Positions 1-10,272 of a stretch of 64,000 nt of DNA are shown in pieces. The notes beneath the pieces were generated by a model that was given only the letters and a program-made list of their open reading frames with translations, did not search any database and was not told the origin of the DNA. The translations under genes and the position numbers were made by a program. The stretch comes from Leucosporidium creatinivorum (taxonomy: Eukaryota > Basidiomycota > Microbotryomycetes > Leucosporidiales > Leucosporidiaceae): positions 1,067,923-1,131,922 of the forward strand of contig BCKL01000003.1 in the NCBI GenBank assembly GCA_001600635.1. Direction: 5' to 3'. Every line of letters begins with the position of its first letter. The stretch's first letter is position 1.

Positions 1-1
1 C

Positions 2-1027
2 ATCCTCCGCCCTTCCCCTTCACCTCTCTTCTCCCTTCTCCTCCCCGCTCGCCTCCCCTACCAGCACATCACCTTCCTCCGCCAACTCTTCATCTCCTGC
101 TCCATGGCCCTCTCGCAACTCGCGCCCCTCCTTTTCCCTTCCTCCGCCCCCGACGCTGCGATCGACCCGAACGCTACACCGGAGGAGCAAGCCGCCGCTC
201 GAGCTCTCGCCGACGCAGAGGCGCTCCGACCTCTCCTCCAACGACTCGCCCTTCTCACTGCTCAGGCAGACGCGGAGACAGTGGCGCTCCAGCAGCAGGA
301 GATGCGACCTCTTTTCGTCGTTGGCGTTCCGCACGGGGAGACGAAGATGGAGAGGAAGGAGAGGGAGGAGAGGACGGTCGAGGAGTTGAAGGAGGGGATG
401 AGGAGGACGTTTGAGGATTTGCAGGTCAAGGGGAATCCGGAGACGATGGAGGTTTGGGCGAGGGCGGTCAGGAAAGGCAGAAGCGAGAAGGAGAAGGGAG
501 CGAGGAGGGGCAAGGAGAAGGCGACGAAGGTTAACGGCTCGGCGCGCCCATCTACCTCGACCTCGACTTCGACGTCGCCATCCACTTCGAACAGCAACAG
601 CAACAGCGGCGCCTCGACTCCCTCCTCCCTCCTTCTCCCCACCGACCGACCGACTCTCCGCTCGCCCTCCCCCTCCCCCTCCTTCACCGCCGCCTCCACC
701 TCCCTCGCCTCGCCTGCCTCTTCCCCTCCATCATCGCCCAAACTCAGCTTCACTGTCGTCGATCCCGCCGCTTCTACCTCGACTACCACCGACGATGGCG
801 AGGTCTCGCCGCTCGTCGCCGTTGCTCCTCTGCCCGAGACGCCCGTCAAGATGAGGGAGGCGAGGGAAGTACCGCTACCGCCGTCGCCGGCTGATTCGGT
901 AGATGTTGGTGACGAGGAGAAGATGGTGGGGAAGGGGGCGGTCAAGGGGAATGGGTCGGCGAAGGTGGAGGAGGAGAAGTCGGCTGAACCCGATGCGAGG
1001 AGGCTACAGAGTCCGCCGCCGGAGTAG
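2..1027 (+). CDS. 3' part of an unknown gene with a low-complexity tail
   Basis: The frame is open from the first bases of the window, so this is probably the last exon of a gene that begins upstream; an internal ATG at 104 could be mistaken for its start. The first residues include a hydrophobic stretch (LLLPARLPYQHITFLRQLF...), which suggests a membrane segment. A charged, probably helical segment follows (roughly 330-520), rich in Glu, Lys and Arg. The tail is a long Ser/Thr/Pro-rich disordered region with runs of TSTSTS and SNSNSNS. I do not recognise a family. The even composition and the long open frame ending in TAG support real coding; the function is unknown. Confidence 0.5.
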   Translation: MLRPSPSPLFSLLLPARLPYQHITFLRQLFISCSMALSQLAPLLFPSSAPDAAIDPNATPEEQAAARALADAEALRPLLQRLALLTAQADAETVALQQQEMRPLFVVGVPHGETKMERKEREERTVEELKEGMRRTFEDLQVKGNPETMEVWARAVRKGRSEKEKGARRGKEKATKVNGSARPSTSTSTSTSPSTSNSNSNSGASTPSSLLLPTDRPTLRSPSPSPSFTAASTSLASPASSPPSSPKLSFTVVDPAASTSTTTDDGEVSPLVAVAPLPETPVKMREAREVPLPPSPADSVDVGDEEKMVGKGAVKGNGSAKVEEEKSAEPDARRLQSPPPE

Positions 1028-1349
1028 GAAGGCAGTAGATACACGATGATGTAGTATAGACGCGGTAGCTTATCACTGGTTATAGTTCCCTCGTCGATTC
1101 CTCGCGGCGAGAAGTCGGTCGGCGCTTGGGCCGAGGGTTGCTTTGACCTTGCGACAGGCGGACGGTCGGTGCACTGTTTTCTGGGTTCGACCTCGACCTC
1201 ATCATTCAACACCACGACCCACTCTACTAACGTCTTACAGCACGACCTCGCACATCAGGATCAACACCAACTCGACGACCATTCGCCCCCTCTGCGCCGA
1301 ACCCTCGAACGACTTCTCTGCCTTCGACCAAACGACTTCACAACACGAG
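1028..1349. other. Intergenic region, probable promoter of the next gene
   Basis: About 320 bp between the stop codon of the upstream gene and the ATG at 1350. It becomes rich in C, T and A toward the start codon, as is usual for fungal 5' leaders. No RNA gene or repeat is evident. Confidence 0.4.
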
Positions 1350-4300
1350 ATGCCCTCGATAGGCGCAACTCGGCTCTTCTCAGCCTCCGGAGCACCAGCA
1401 TCAGACGGCAACATCCTTCTGTACACCACTCTCGCCTTTGCTCTGACCTCGTTCGTCCTCTCTCTCTCTCTCTCCGCTCTCTGCGCTCGGTAATGTTGAC
1501 TGACCAAGCACTTCGCTCTTCCTTCCCGACATCTGTACACTATCACACAGCTTCCTCTGCTCGACTTACACTACACTTCGTACCCTTCTTCCCCTCCTCG
1601 CGCCTCACGCACTCGCCCGCCGACGAGAGGGAATTGCAGCTGGAGCGTCAGCAAACAAGCGGATCAGGTTGAAGAGCGCCCAGCGATTCACTACTTACCT
1701 CGCCATCTGTGACATCCGTGAGCTTTGGTCTATGGACGACTGTAGCTGAGCAGCAGGAGCAGACAGCTGACCCAAGTCCTCTCCTCCGAGCAGTCTCGGC
1801 CTGCATCCTCGTTTGGGAGGTACGCTGCTGGCTGTGACGTCTACTCAGATAGCTCGGAGCTCACTGACTCTTCGCCACGATAGGCAGCAGCAGCAGCCAC
1901 GCTCACCACTGGCCTCGGCGGAACGAAAGCCGGAGCTTCCCGCCTCTACCTCGCATGCACGGCTCGCCCAACCCTACTCCTCGTCGTCGCGGTCCTCTCC
2001 TACGCCAATGTCGTACAAGGTCGCTCCATCGCCCTCGGTAAGGTCGACTGGATCGTCTGGGCGCCCGCCCTCGGCATCTTCATCCTCGGCGCTGGACTCG
2101 CTTCTCTCGCTCCGGTCGGAGGACTCGCCGTCTGGATCGGATTGGTCGTCTGGCTCTCGGCGACGACCGCCGTCGTCTCGATCTGCTTCGGTCGCCTCCT
2201 CGTCGCCATCCTCCGCGTACGCAAGACGACCGCGAACGAGGAGAAGGCCGCTTCGCCCTTCGCTCAGGAGCAGAACCGAGTCGTCGGTCGACACGGCTCC
2301 TCCGTCATGCAAACCATCGCGTCCTACCTCCCTCCCTTCCACTCCAACTTCTCCGGCCTCTCCACCTCCTTCATCAGCACCGTCGGTCGCTCGACTTCGA
2401 CTCTCGACCTCCCCTCCACCGCCGCCAATAACTCGCACAACGTCCTCACTTTCACCTCCTCCAGCGCTCCTGGTGTAGGATACGCTCCCTCAGCTCGCAC
2501 CTCGATGGACAGCGACCAAGCGACCCTCCGCGATGTGCGATCGCCGACGCCCGGGTCAACCATGGGCCTCCTCGCCGGCCTGCGCCAGTCCATCTCTCGT
2601 CCCTTCACCCCCGACGGTCGAGCCACGCTTTCTCCCTCCGATCGCTTCTCGGTAGGATCCCAAGAGCACGAGATCATCACCTTCGAGGAGGTCGACCTCA
2701 ACGCCGAACCTCGCCCCAGCATGGGCAGCTACACATCGTCCAACTTCCATGCCGGAGGGTTCGTCGGAGGGACGGCGATGAGGCAGGTGATTGTGCAAGA
2801 GGTTTGGGGAACCTCACCGGCGCCGGGTACGGGGCATAGGAGCCCGCAGGTCGAGTTGAGCAAGAAGGAGGCGAGGGGCGCGCTGGTTCGCATTGGGGGT
2901 CATCTTTTCGGCTGTCTACTCGGTTATGTGAGTCCGCACTCTCTCCATAGTGGTATAGATCGCTGACAAACTCCCTGCAGGCCCTCGTCACCCCCTTCGC
3001 TTTCATCCGCCTCGCCAATCCTTCCTCCACCCCTCCCCTCATCGCCGCCATCCTCCTCGTCATCGGCGTCTCGCAACCTGGTCTCGTGCTCGCCGTTCAA
3101 TGTTGGATGAGCGAAGGTTTCTGGTACAGGACCGAGTCGCCCCCAATTCTCACCTCGTCGTCCGCCGCCAACCTCGAGATCCTCGTCGATGGTCAGCCGG
3201 AGATGTTCGAGAGACCGGGCAGCGCAGCCTCGTCGTATTATGCGTTCGAGAAGAGTCATGCGACCCTTCCTGGGATCCAACCTGGAGGCGAGGATGCGGT
3301 GGAGACGAGGATGGGTCGAGTCGGTTAGTTTGGCCCTCGCTCGTCTGCTCGGGATCGTTGGCTGACCTCACTCACCTTTCTTCAGGTCGAGCCCTCTCCA
3401 TGATGCACACGCACCCCAAGCTCATGATACTTCCCAACGGCGACGGCGACTCGTCCAGCACGTCCGGCGCTAAGACAGGCTCGCAAGGACACGCTCGGCT
3501 TCGCAGCCTCACCCTCTCCAAGACGGTCTTCGGCGCGGTACTGGACGACGAGAAGCAAGGCATGAAACGCTCCGGTAGCATCGCCAGTCGCAAAACCTTC
3601 GCTGGCTTCGAGATGCGCTCCATGTCGCCCATCCCCTTCCACCGAGACGACGAAGCCATCACCAGGTCGATGCTCGCTACTACCAAGCAGAGGCCTCTCT
3701 CCTTCGCCGACACGGGTCGTATTCCCTTCGGCTTCACGCAAGCTACGAATGGAGCCAACCGCTCGACTCCCGAGCTCTCGTACAAGAAGGCAACTCCCGC
3801 GCCGACCCCCTCACCCTCGACTCCCGACTTTGCCTTCCGCACCGAAGACCTCACCCTCGCCAACACGTTCGATGCTACCCTCCACTCGAAGAAGAGCGCA
3901 CCTTCCTCCCCTCCCGACTACTCGATCGACTTCCTCTCCTCCCAAGTCCTCCCTCGCCTCGTCCCCTCGGTTGTCGTCGGCCGCTCGACCATCGTGGAGT
4001 CAGAGGACGCTCCTCTCAACCGTCGTCGATCGAGCATCGGCACCGCGAACGAGCTCACCTCGACTGGCGAGTTCGGCCTCAGCCAGCCCTCCTCTCGCCC
4101 GACTCGCAACATTCGTAACCTCTCGCTGCCCAACCTCCTCCAAGGCGGCACGTTCAGCAGCAGGCGCAGCAGCAAGAGGACCAAGACTGCTGAGGACGTC
4201 TGGGTCGCTGTCGAGGAGGATACGACCAAGGCCTCGTCGCCTATCGTCGAGCAAGCCAAGACACCCGAGTCGGTCATCGCCTCCATCGCGAGCAGGGTTC

Positions 4301-5636
4301 GAGCGGGTGTCACCACGACGGCCAGTACTACCGAGGACAGGTCACTGAGGAGGAGGTCTTGGAAGGATCGCTCGACCAAGGCGTGGGAGGAGAGGGAGAA
4401 GGTCGAGGGCGTGTCGCGCTCGGCTCGCATCGGCGGCGAGGTTATCGAGACGACGGACGATGCTGCCTACCTTCGCCCTCCTGGCAGTGCGAAACGCAGC
4501 TCCGGCGGCTGGGGTCTCGACTCGCCCATCGTAGGCGACCAGACGGAGATTCTCGAGGAGGAAGGAAACGTCGCCGATCAAGAGGAGAGCGATGATGAGA
4601 AAGCGGAACGAGAGCTCGAAGCTCATCGTCGTCGCCGTTCCGTCTCGCCCATGTCGCTTCCCACGTCGCCGGTGCAGCAAGAGTGGCAGCAGCTCGACGA
4701 GTCGATCGTCCTGCGCGGCAGCCAGTTCATCGACGAGGACGAGGACGGCGAGGTCGGCACGGTGCACTGCGCCACGATTCGGCCCGTCAGAGGATCCGAC
4801 ACCTCCGACGTCGACTCTACTTCCCACTACTCCCTTCGCCCGACTCACATCCAGACCGGCTCGCTGGGATCGAATCGCTCGCTGGCGACTTCGGCGAGTG
4901 GCATCACCTCGGAAGGCTTCAGAAATGTACTCGAGACGGGCAGTGAGTGTTCTGCCCCTTCTTGTCGCTCTCTGAGACGTCTCAGCTGACCTCGTTTCGC
5001 TCTTTAGGCTGGCATGCTCGCGATGAGGCGACTACCGGCGCCTTCAGCTCCTCGGACAGCGAGCTCTCCTCCTCCGCCAACGAAGCACCTCCCTCCCGCC
5101 GCTCTTCCTCTGGCCTGCGACCTCTCTCTATCCTCTCTCAACGCGCCAACGCCGACCGCACCTCCCTCGCCTCCTCCGCCTCAGATGGCTCCGACTACGA
5201 GCGCGAGATGAGGAAGGTCGTTCGTCACCAGACAGCTGTTCAAGCTTCCTCCCGCGCTCCCAACGCCCATGGGATCCCTCTCCCTCCCATCCCCATGCCG
5301 CCTACCATCGAAGAGGTCGACGAGGGCAAGAGCTCGGGTACACCGACTCCTCGAACCGCTCGCCAGAGGACAGCTTCAACCCCTCGCGCCATCTCGACCT
5401 CCACTCCCCTGTCTTCGACTCCGCCTCCTCTTCCCCCCTCGAGGACGCCTCCTCAGATTACGACCAGGAGTCGCGCTCGCAGGGAGCAGCATCGCCGAGC
5501 TCGCGACATCCCTTCGGCGGGACCGGCGCCGGCGGATGAGAACGTTCAGCCTCTCGCTACAACGCAGCCGCTGAGGATCGCGACTCGCAGTGTGGGAGGC
5601 GGCGGTGGAGGCGCGGGAGTCAGGGGACTGAGGTGA
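1350..5636 (+). CDS. Multi-pass membrane protein with long disordered tail, function unknown
   Basis: Readable exons are 1350-1489, 1794-1819, 1884-2927, 2981-3323, 3386-4942 and 5008-5636. Phases at 1489 and 1794 do not match, so at least one short exon between them is unresolved. The ATG at 1350 starts MPSIGATRLFSASGAPASDG, followed by a membrane segment. More hydrophobic segments lie at about 1960-2010, 2045-2090 and 2100-2220, and again just after 2981 (PPLIAAILLVIGVSQPGLVL). The rest, more than 800 residues, is Ser/Pro/Thr-rich and disordered, with patches resembling phosphorylation sites. Introns carry GCTGAC branch sites. I cannot name the family; the layout resembles fungal plasma-membrane or vacuolar proteins with cytosolic regulatory tails, which is only a guess. 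Confidence 0.7.
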
Positions 5637-5977
5637 AGAGGAGAAGGGTCGAGGGAGAAGGGGAGAAGGGGAGAAGGGGAGAAGGGGAGAAGGGGAGAAG
5701 GGGAGAAGGGAGTAAGGAGACGAGCGAGGTCGCGTGTCGTAGGCTGTCGACTCGAGTCGGGGAGGTTACGATGCCTGTGAGAAGTCCTTAATATGCTTAG
5801 CTTAGTACCCTGTGAATCATTCCTTGTATTTTCCTTCTCTCTTCGCCAAACACAGACGCCGAAGCGCAAGCGAGAACGAGCGTGGAGTTGCAAAGTGCTG
5901 AGATGCTACAGAAGCGGGGGATAGGTACACCAAGAAGCAGAGAGACAAGCGTGATAACTCCTCAACACCCAACCAGC
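5637..5977. other. Convergent 3' untranslated region
   Basis: About 340 bp between two convergent stop codons. It holds the G-rich tandem repeat listed separately and AT-richer sequence near 5780-5830 that may serve 3' end formation. No gene is evident. Confidence 0.4.
5654..5712 (+). repeat. Minisatellite of 8-bp unit GGGGAGAA
   Basis: About seven near-perfect copies of an 8-bp unit begin some 18 bp after the stop codon of the membrane protein gene. Each unit supplies a run of four G separated by AGAA, which fits the usual G-quadruplex pattern. The G-rich strand is the mRNA-sense strand, so the repeat would lie in the 3' UTR. Confidence 0.9.
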
Positions 5978-7451
5978 TCAGTCCTGCTCGCCGTCTTCCC
6001 ATTTCGAATACTCCTCGATGAGCTCGCGCTCCCACGATGGCGATTCCAGCTTGAGGTCCTCGGGGCTGTCGAGCTTGACGTCTCCCTGAGAGATCTGAAC
6101 GCTCTGGGACTCCTGCGAGGAGGGAGGAGACCTCGAAGGACGGAACGACGAGGCGCCTTCAGAAAACCTCAGCGCCGAGGCGGCAGGCGAGGAAGCCTTG
6201 CTCGGGGGCCCACTGCTGTTGCTGAACCAGGCGTGCGAGCCTTCGGTATCCTCGTAATCGTCCTCGTCGGTGAAGCCACTGCTGGCGGTGGAAGGTCCTT
6301 CCGTCGTCGAGTTCGAGTCGCAGCGGATCGGTTGAAGGCGACGAGGAGGGGTCGCAGGGCGTCGAGGCTGAGGGCGAGAGTGAGGCGACGGAGGTGGGAC
6401 GGTCGTGTAGCCGGGTAGTGGGTAGCGAGCCGCAGGTGCTGTCATGTTGCTCACTTCGGCGAGCGGTTGGCGAGGGCGGTTGGAAGAAGCGCCGAGGGAA
6501 GTCGGGGAAGGCGGAGCACGGCGGAGCTGCGAGGCGGCAAGTTAGCGAAGCCACTAAGAGTACCAGGGGGACTATAGACGCACTTGGTTCTCGTAGAGAG
6601 CCTCGACTTCCGAGAGCGGAGAGGAAGGAGGCGAAGCCGAGTGAGAGCGAGGGGCCGTTGAGCTGAGAGGCAGAGGCAAGGGAGCGGGTGGGTGATAGAA
6701 ACCTCCGGCCCCGGGGAAGAAGGGTAGAGGTTGAGTTTGGAAGGGGAATGGAGCGTAGATGGGTGCGGTGAAGCCTTGACGAGGGCTCGGAGGAGGGTGA
6801 GGAAGGCCGGAGGCTGAGACCGAGGAGCCTGCAAAGGCGAGGAAGGGTCAGCTCGCTGCTCTTCCTCTGCTCCGAGCATCAATTGTGCTCACTGCTACTA
6901 CCAACCGCCTCATTGTTTCCCCTCCACCCATCAATCAGCTTCCCCTTGACCGCCTTCTTACGTTGCGCTGACTCGGCCTGCCTCGCGTCGCGCTCCGCTC
7001 CTGATTCCCCCAAGCCCGACACCCTTCTAAACAGGCTCTTCTTACAGCTCCCACCACTCGCCGTCTCCGCGCTCCACCTCACGCGCTTGCCCCTCCCAGC
7101 TTTCGCTTGCAGCAATCCGAGCGGGATCTTGTCGTCCAAGACCGAGCTGCGTCCCTTTGTGTGCTGTGGGCGACTGCTGGAGGGGATGCTGCTCTGGCCG
7201 AGCTGTACAAGAGTAGCTGGCGAGGAAGCAAGAGGAATGCGAGCTGGAGAGCGAGGTACAGGCGAGCTGAAACGCGAGGACGACGTCGACGAGGGCGAGA
7301 GGGGCGGAGGACGTGGCTGCGTGCGCCTCGACGACTGAGTTACAGTCGAGGTGGTGCTGAGCTGGGAGAGGGTACGACGCTGAGGTGACGGCGAAGGAGG
7401 AGCCGCGTGGTGATGAAGCCAGCCTGGAGGAGGCGAGCTGTAGTGCTGCAT
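5978..7451 (-). CDS. Disordered Ser/Pro-rich protein, function unknown
   Basis: Three exons read on the minus strand: about 7451-6894, 6829-6580 and 6527-5978. The first intron has a GCTGAC branch site; the second is short and lacks a clear one. The protein starts MQHYSSPPPGWLHHHAAPP and is dominated by Ser, Pro and Arg. Exon 2 encodes a Pro/Phe/Gly-rich stretch ending LSEVEALYENQ, and exon 3 ends with an acidic tail (ELIEEYSKWEDGEQD). A basic patch GKRVRWSAE fits the RVxF consensus for docking to protein phosphatase 1, but such short motifs arise often by chance. No folded domain is recognised. Even codon use and matching intron phases support a real gene. Confidence 0.6.
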
Positions 7452-7666
7452 CTCGCGCTGCAGCGAGATCGTTGACAGGTTGGACGAGTTAGTCCTCCGT
7501 GCAGCGGGAAAGGTGTTCAGCGAGAGTGAAAGAAGGTGGCCGAACGAGAAACGAGAAGAGCGAAGTGAGAGAAGAGAGGGAGAGAGGGCGAACTCGACTT
7601 GCTCGCTCTCGACCTCGGACTACAAACCACGTGAAACTGAGTTTTCGCCTCTGCATGGTTCGCATA

Positions 7667-10040
7667 CTACAGCAGCTCCTGAGCTAACCACTTCTTCAAC
7701 ATCCACAAGGCCTCCCGAGGCTTGTCGTGAGGTACCTGCGAGCGTACGAAGGCTCAGCACGAACGCCGAGCTGTCGTTCGCATACGGCGGCGATTCACCA
7801 TATGTCCAGCGCCTCGTACATCGAGGTAGGTCAGTCCACCAAAGCTTTTCGTCTCTCCACCGAGCTCTCCTGCTGGTGAGATCCACTCGTGCAGCTTCTC
7901 TGCGACGAATCCTTCTTGACCCGACCACTCGAGTCGCTCGAGCATGGCGTAGTTGCCTGTTAGTAGATCAGGAGTGAGCTACGACTGAAGCATAGGAATC
8001 AAGACCCACCTTGATAGGTGCAGACCGAGTCTAGCTTGCCAACATAGATCAGAACACGGATTCGGCGCTCGAGCAGGCCTGCAGAGCGGGAAGATCAGGC
8101 GTCGTTCGGGTTCAGACACATCGCCATCTCACCTGTAAGATGGAAGAATGTCGGCTCCATGATTTCTGTTGAGGTGAACTGTGACTTCTGTCAGTTGGAA
8201 GCCTCGAAAGCATCTCCGACCTGCGCTTCGGCGCACCTTCAGTCGCTCGAAAAGCTTCAAGGACCTTGATCGTGCAAGGAGAAAAAGCAGCTGCAGCTTG
8301 ATCGACTCCGAGCTTCTTCCGGACCTGCGAAGGAAATGCTCATCAGCATGTTAGTTGCCATCTTCGGCGCTGGTTGGGAGCTCACCCAGGGCTGTCTGAG
8401 GTAGCGGGTGGTCCACAGCGTCTCTGGGTACTGCATGAGGGATAATGTCAGCTTAACTAGTGATCTTGTTCAGCCGCTAAGGACGTACGCAGAGATCCTC
8501 GTTCATTGTGGTGCATTTCCGAGTGATGTCTTGAGGGTTGATGCCGGCGAGGTCAAACGGCGTTCGGAGCTTCTCCCAGCAGTACGAGTAGGCGAGACGG
8601 CAATCGGGCTGCTTGTAACTGAGTGGTAGAAGTGGTGAGCAAAGTTTGACGGCAAAGGAAAGAGCGTCGACGCTCGACTCACTTGGTGCGGCAGACCTCT
8701 TGTAGCCAGGTATCGCACCGTCGAACATCTTTTTGCATCTCAACGCACTCCTCGACGTCGATTACTGGTCTTCCGATCCCGTTGTCAGCGGTACAGGTCT
8801 GTTGGTAGTAGGACGAGAGCTGTGGAAGGCGGAAGGTCAGCGAGCTCGGCGATCAGGTTCGAACTCTCGAAATGTACCAAGGCAAGCTGCAAGAACACGA
8901 GAGGTATCAGCGAGGTGCCAAAAGACGGTCTAAACATGATAGCGCACCATGTCTGTGACACCGTTGCCGATGATGACGGATTGAAGGTTGATGGGAGCTC
9001 GCTTGCTCTTGCGCTTGACGAGTCGCTCGTTCTGGTGCACGATCTCGGAAGCGAAGAGGGGAAGGTATCGACCGCCTGTGGGGTAGGTTTGTGAGCTCCA
9101 AGGTCGAGAAGTAGCTCGCCGAAGGGTAGCGACCCACCGTAGCTTTCGCCTAAGAGATGGAAACGGCGACCCTTGAACTCGGGGAACGATTCGAGGTAGA
9201 TGGCGAGGAAGGCATGGACGTCAATAGCAGCTTGCTCGGTCGTGCTGACCACGAGACCGCCCGAAGCGTGACTGAAGCCGACGCCGATGGGTTGGTCGAC
9301 TGCGACAGGGGAAAGGATCAGCAAGGTGAGGGTTCCAGCCGGCTTGAGCAACTCACTGAAGATCATGTTGGCTTCCTCGTTCCAGCTGTGTATGAGCAGA
9401 GAGGTCAGCGCTGCCTAAAGCGAGGGTAGGAGGCAGATCGGCGCACGAGTAGGGGTTGGCCTTCGTCGAGTTGCCGTCAGGCTGGGTGATACAGCTGCGA
9501 GCCGAGGGTCAGTTCTGTACATCGAAGCTGGTCTGATGCAGCACTCACGGTCCCAGCTCCATGAATAAGCCTATCGACGACGAGCAGCCGGGCTAAAGGT
9601 GGAGGTTCGGTCAGCAAGGGCGCCCGAGCGCCGAGACGGGTCTGTTCTCACTCCTCCGTTGGTCCAGAGGATCAGGTCATCCTTGGAAGGGTCTCTCCTC
9701 GAGTCAAAGTAGTAGAAGAAAATCGAACGAGCGCCTGTAGGTCGGTCAGAGGCAGCGGGTCTCAGCTCGGGACGCCTCTCGCTGAAACTGTAGGGAACTC
9801 ACCGCTGTCGATGTAGCCTGTGAAGGAGCGCACATCCGATCGCTCCTCACACCATCCACTGGTCTTCTTGATCCTCACGCTGTGCTCGGCGAAGTCGGGA
9901 TGCGAGAGCGTGGTGAACTGCTCCTCGCCGATGAAGGCAGGTGAGGACTCTGCTGCGAGCGAGAGCAGTAGAGCAGGAGCACACGGTAGCTGTACTGCTG
10001 ATGCAAGAGCCCCGGCGACCAAGAGCAGCCAGCAGAGCAT
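7667..10040 (-). CDS. Secreted serine carboxypeptidase (S10 family), copy 2
   Basis: Multi-exon gene removing C-terminal residues from peptides, probably vacuolar or secreted. The first ATG (10040) opens a signal peptide, MLCWLLLVAGALASA. The oxyanion motif NGGPGCSS is split by an intron near 9645. The catalytic serine is in GESYG followed by GRYLP after an intron (about 9140-9060), the catalytic Asp in YVGKLD, and the catalytic His in RGAGHM, with VPHDKPREAL in the last exon. All three catalytic residues are present. Copy 1 has CNYIGN after the Asp, whereas this copy reads CTYQGN, so one conserved substrate-side Asn is replaced. It lies head to tail, 232 bp from copy 1. The outer span, 2374 bp, equals that of copy 1. 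Introns contain CTGAC branch sites. Family call is firm; substrate preference is unknown. Confidence 0.9.
9589..9950. repeat. Near-identical tract shared with 12180-12541
   Basis: Direct repeat of about 362 bp, offset by 2591 bp, with three mismatches by eye. It covers the end of exon 1, two complete introns and the exon between them in the two carboxypeptidase genes. Sequence outside the tract, including the signal peptides and later exons, is clearly more diverged. Confidence 0.9.
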
Positions 10041-10272
10041 GAGCTGGCAAGTCGAGCGAGAGGCAAGGAGCACGCGGTTGGCGGAGCTCGCCCCACTTCA
10101 GATTGCGGCTCACGATGTAGTGCTTTCGAGGATCGCCGGAGGGAGCTTTCGAGCTTCCAGCGACGCTCCGAGCCCTTTCATAAACGGGCTGACTCTCGGA
10201 CCTCCTCTTCGTGATCGCCGTGCAAGCTGTAAAGTTTGTTCTCTTGCACTCAGAGTCGAGAATCGTACATCT

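Noticed and set aside
8850-8870. tRNA-like B box GGTTCGAACTC
   Set aside because: It lies within an exon of a carboxypeptidase and no cloverleaf can be formed around it.
10115-10272. Third carboxypeptidase fragment between the two copies
   Set aside because: The 158-bp spacer has no recognisable S10 sequence; it is only 3' UTR and promoter.
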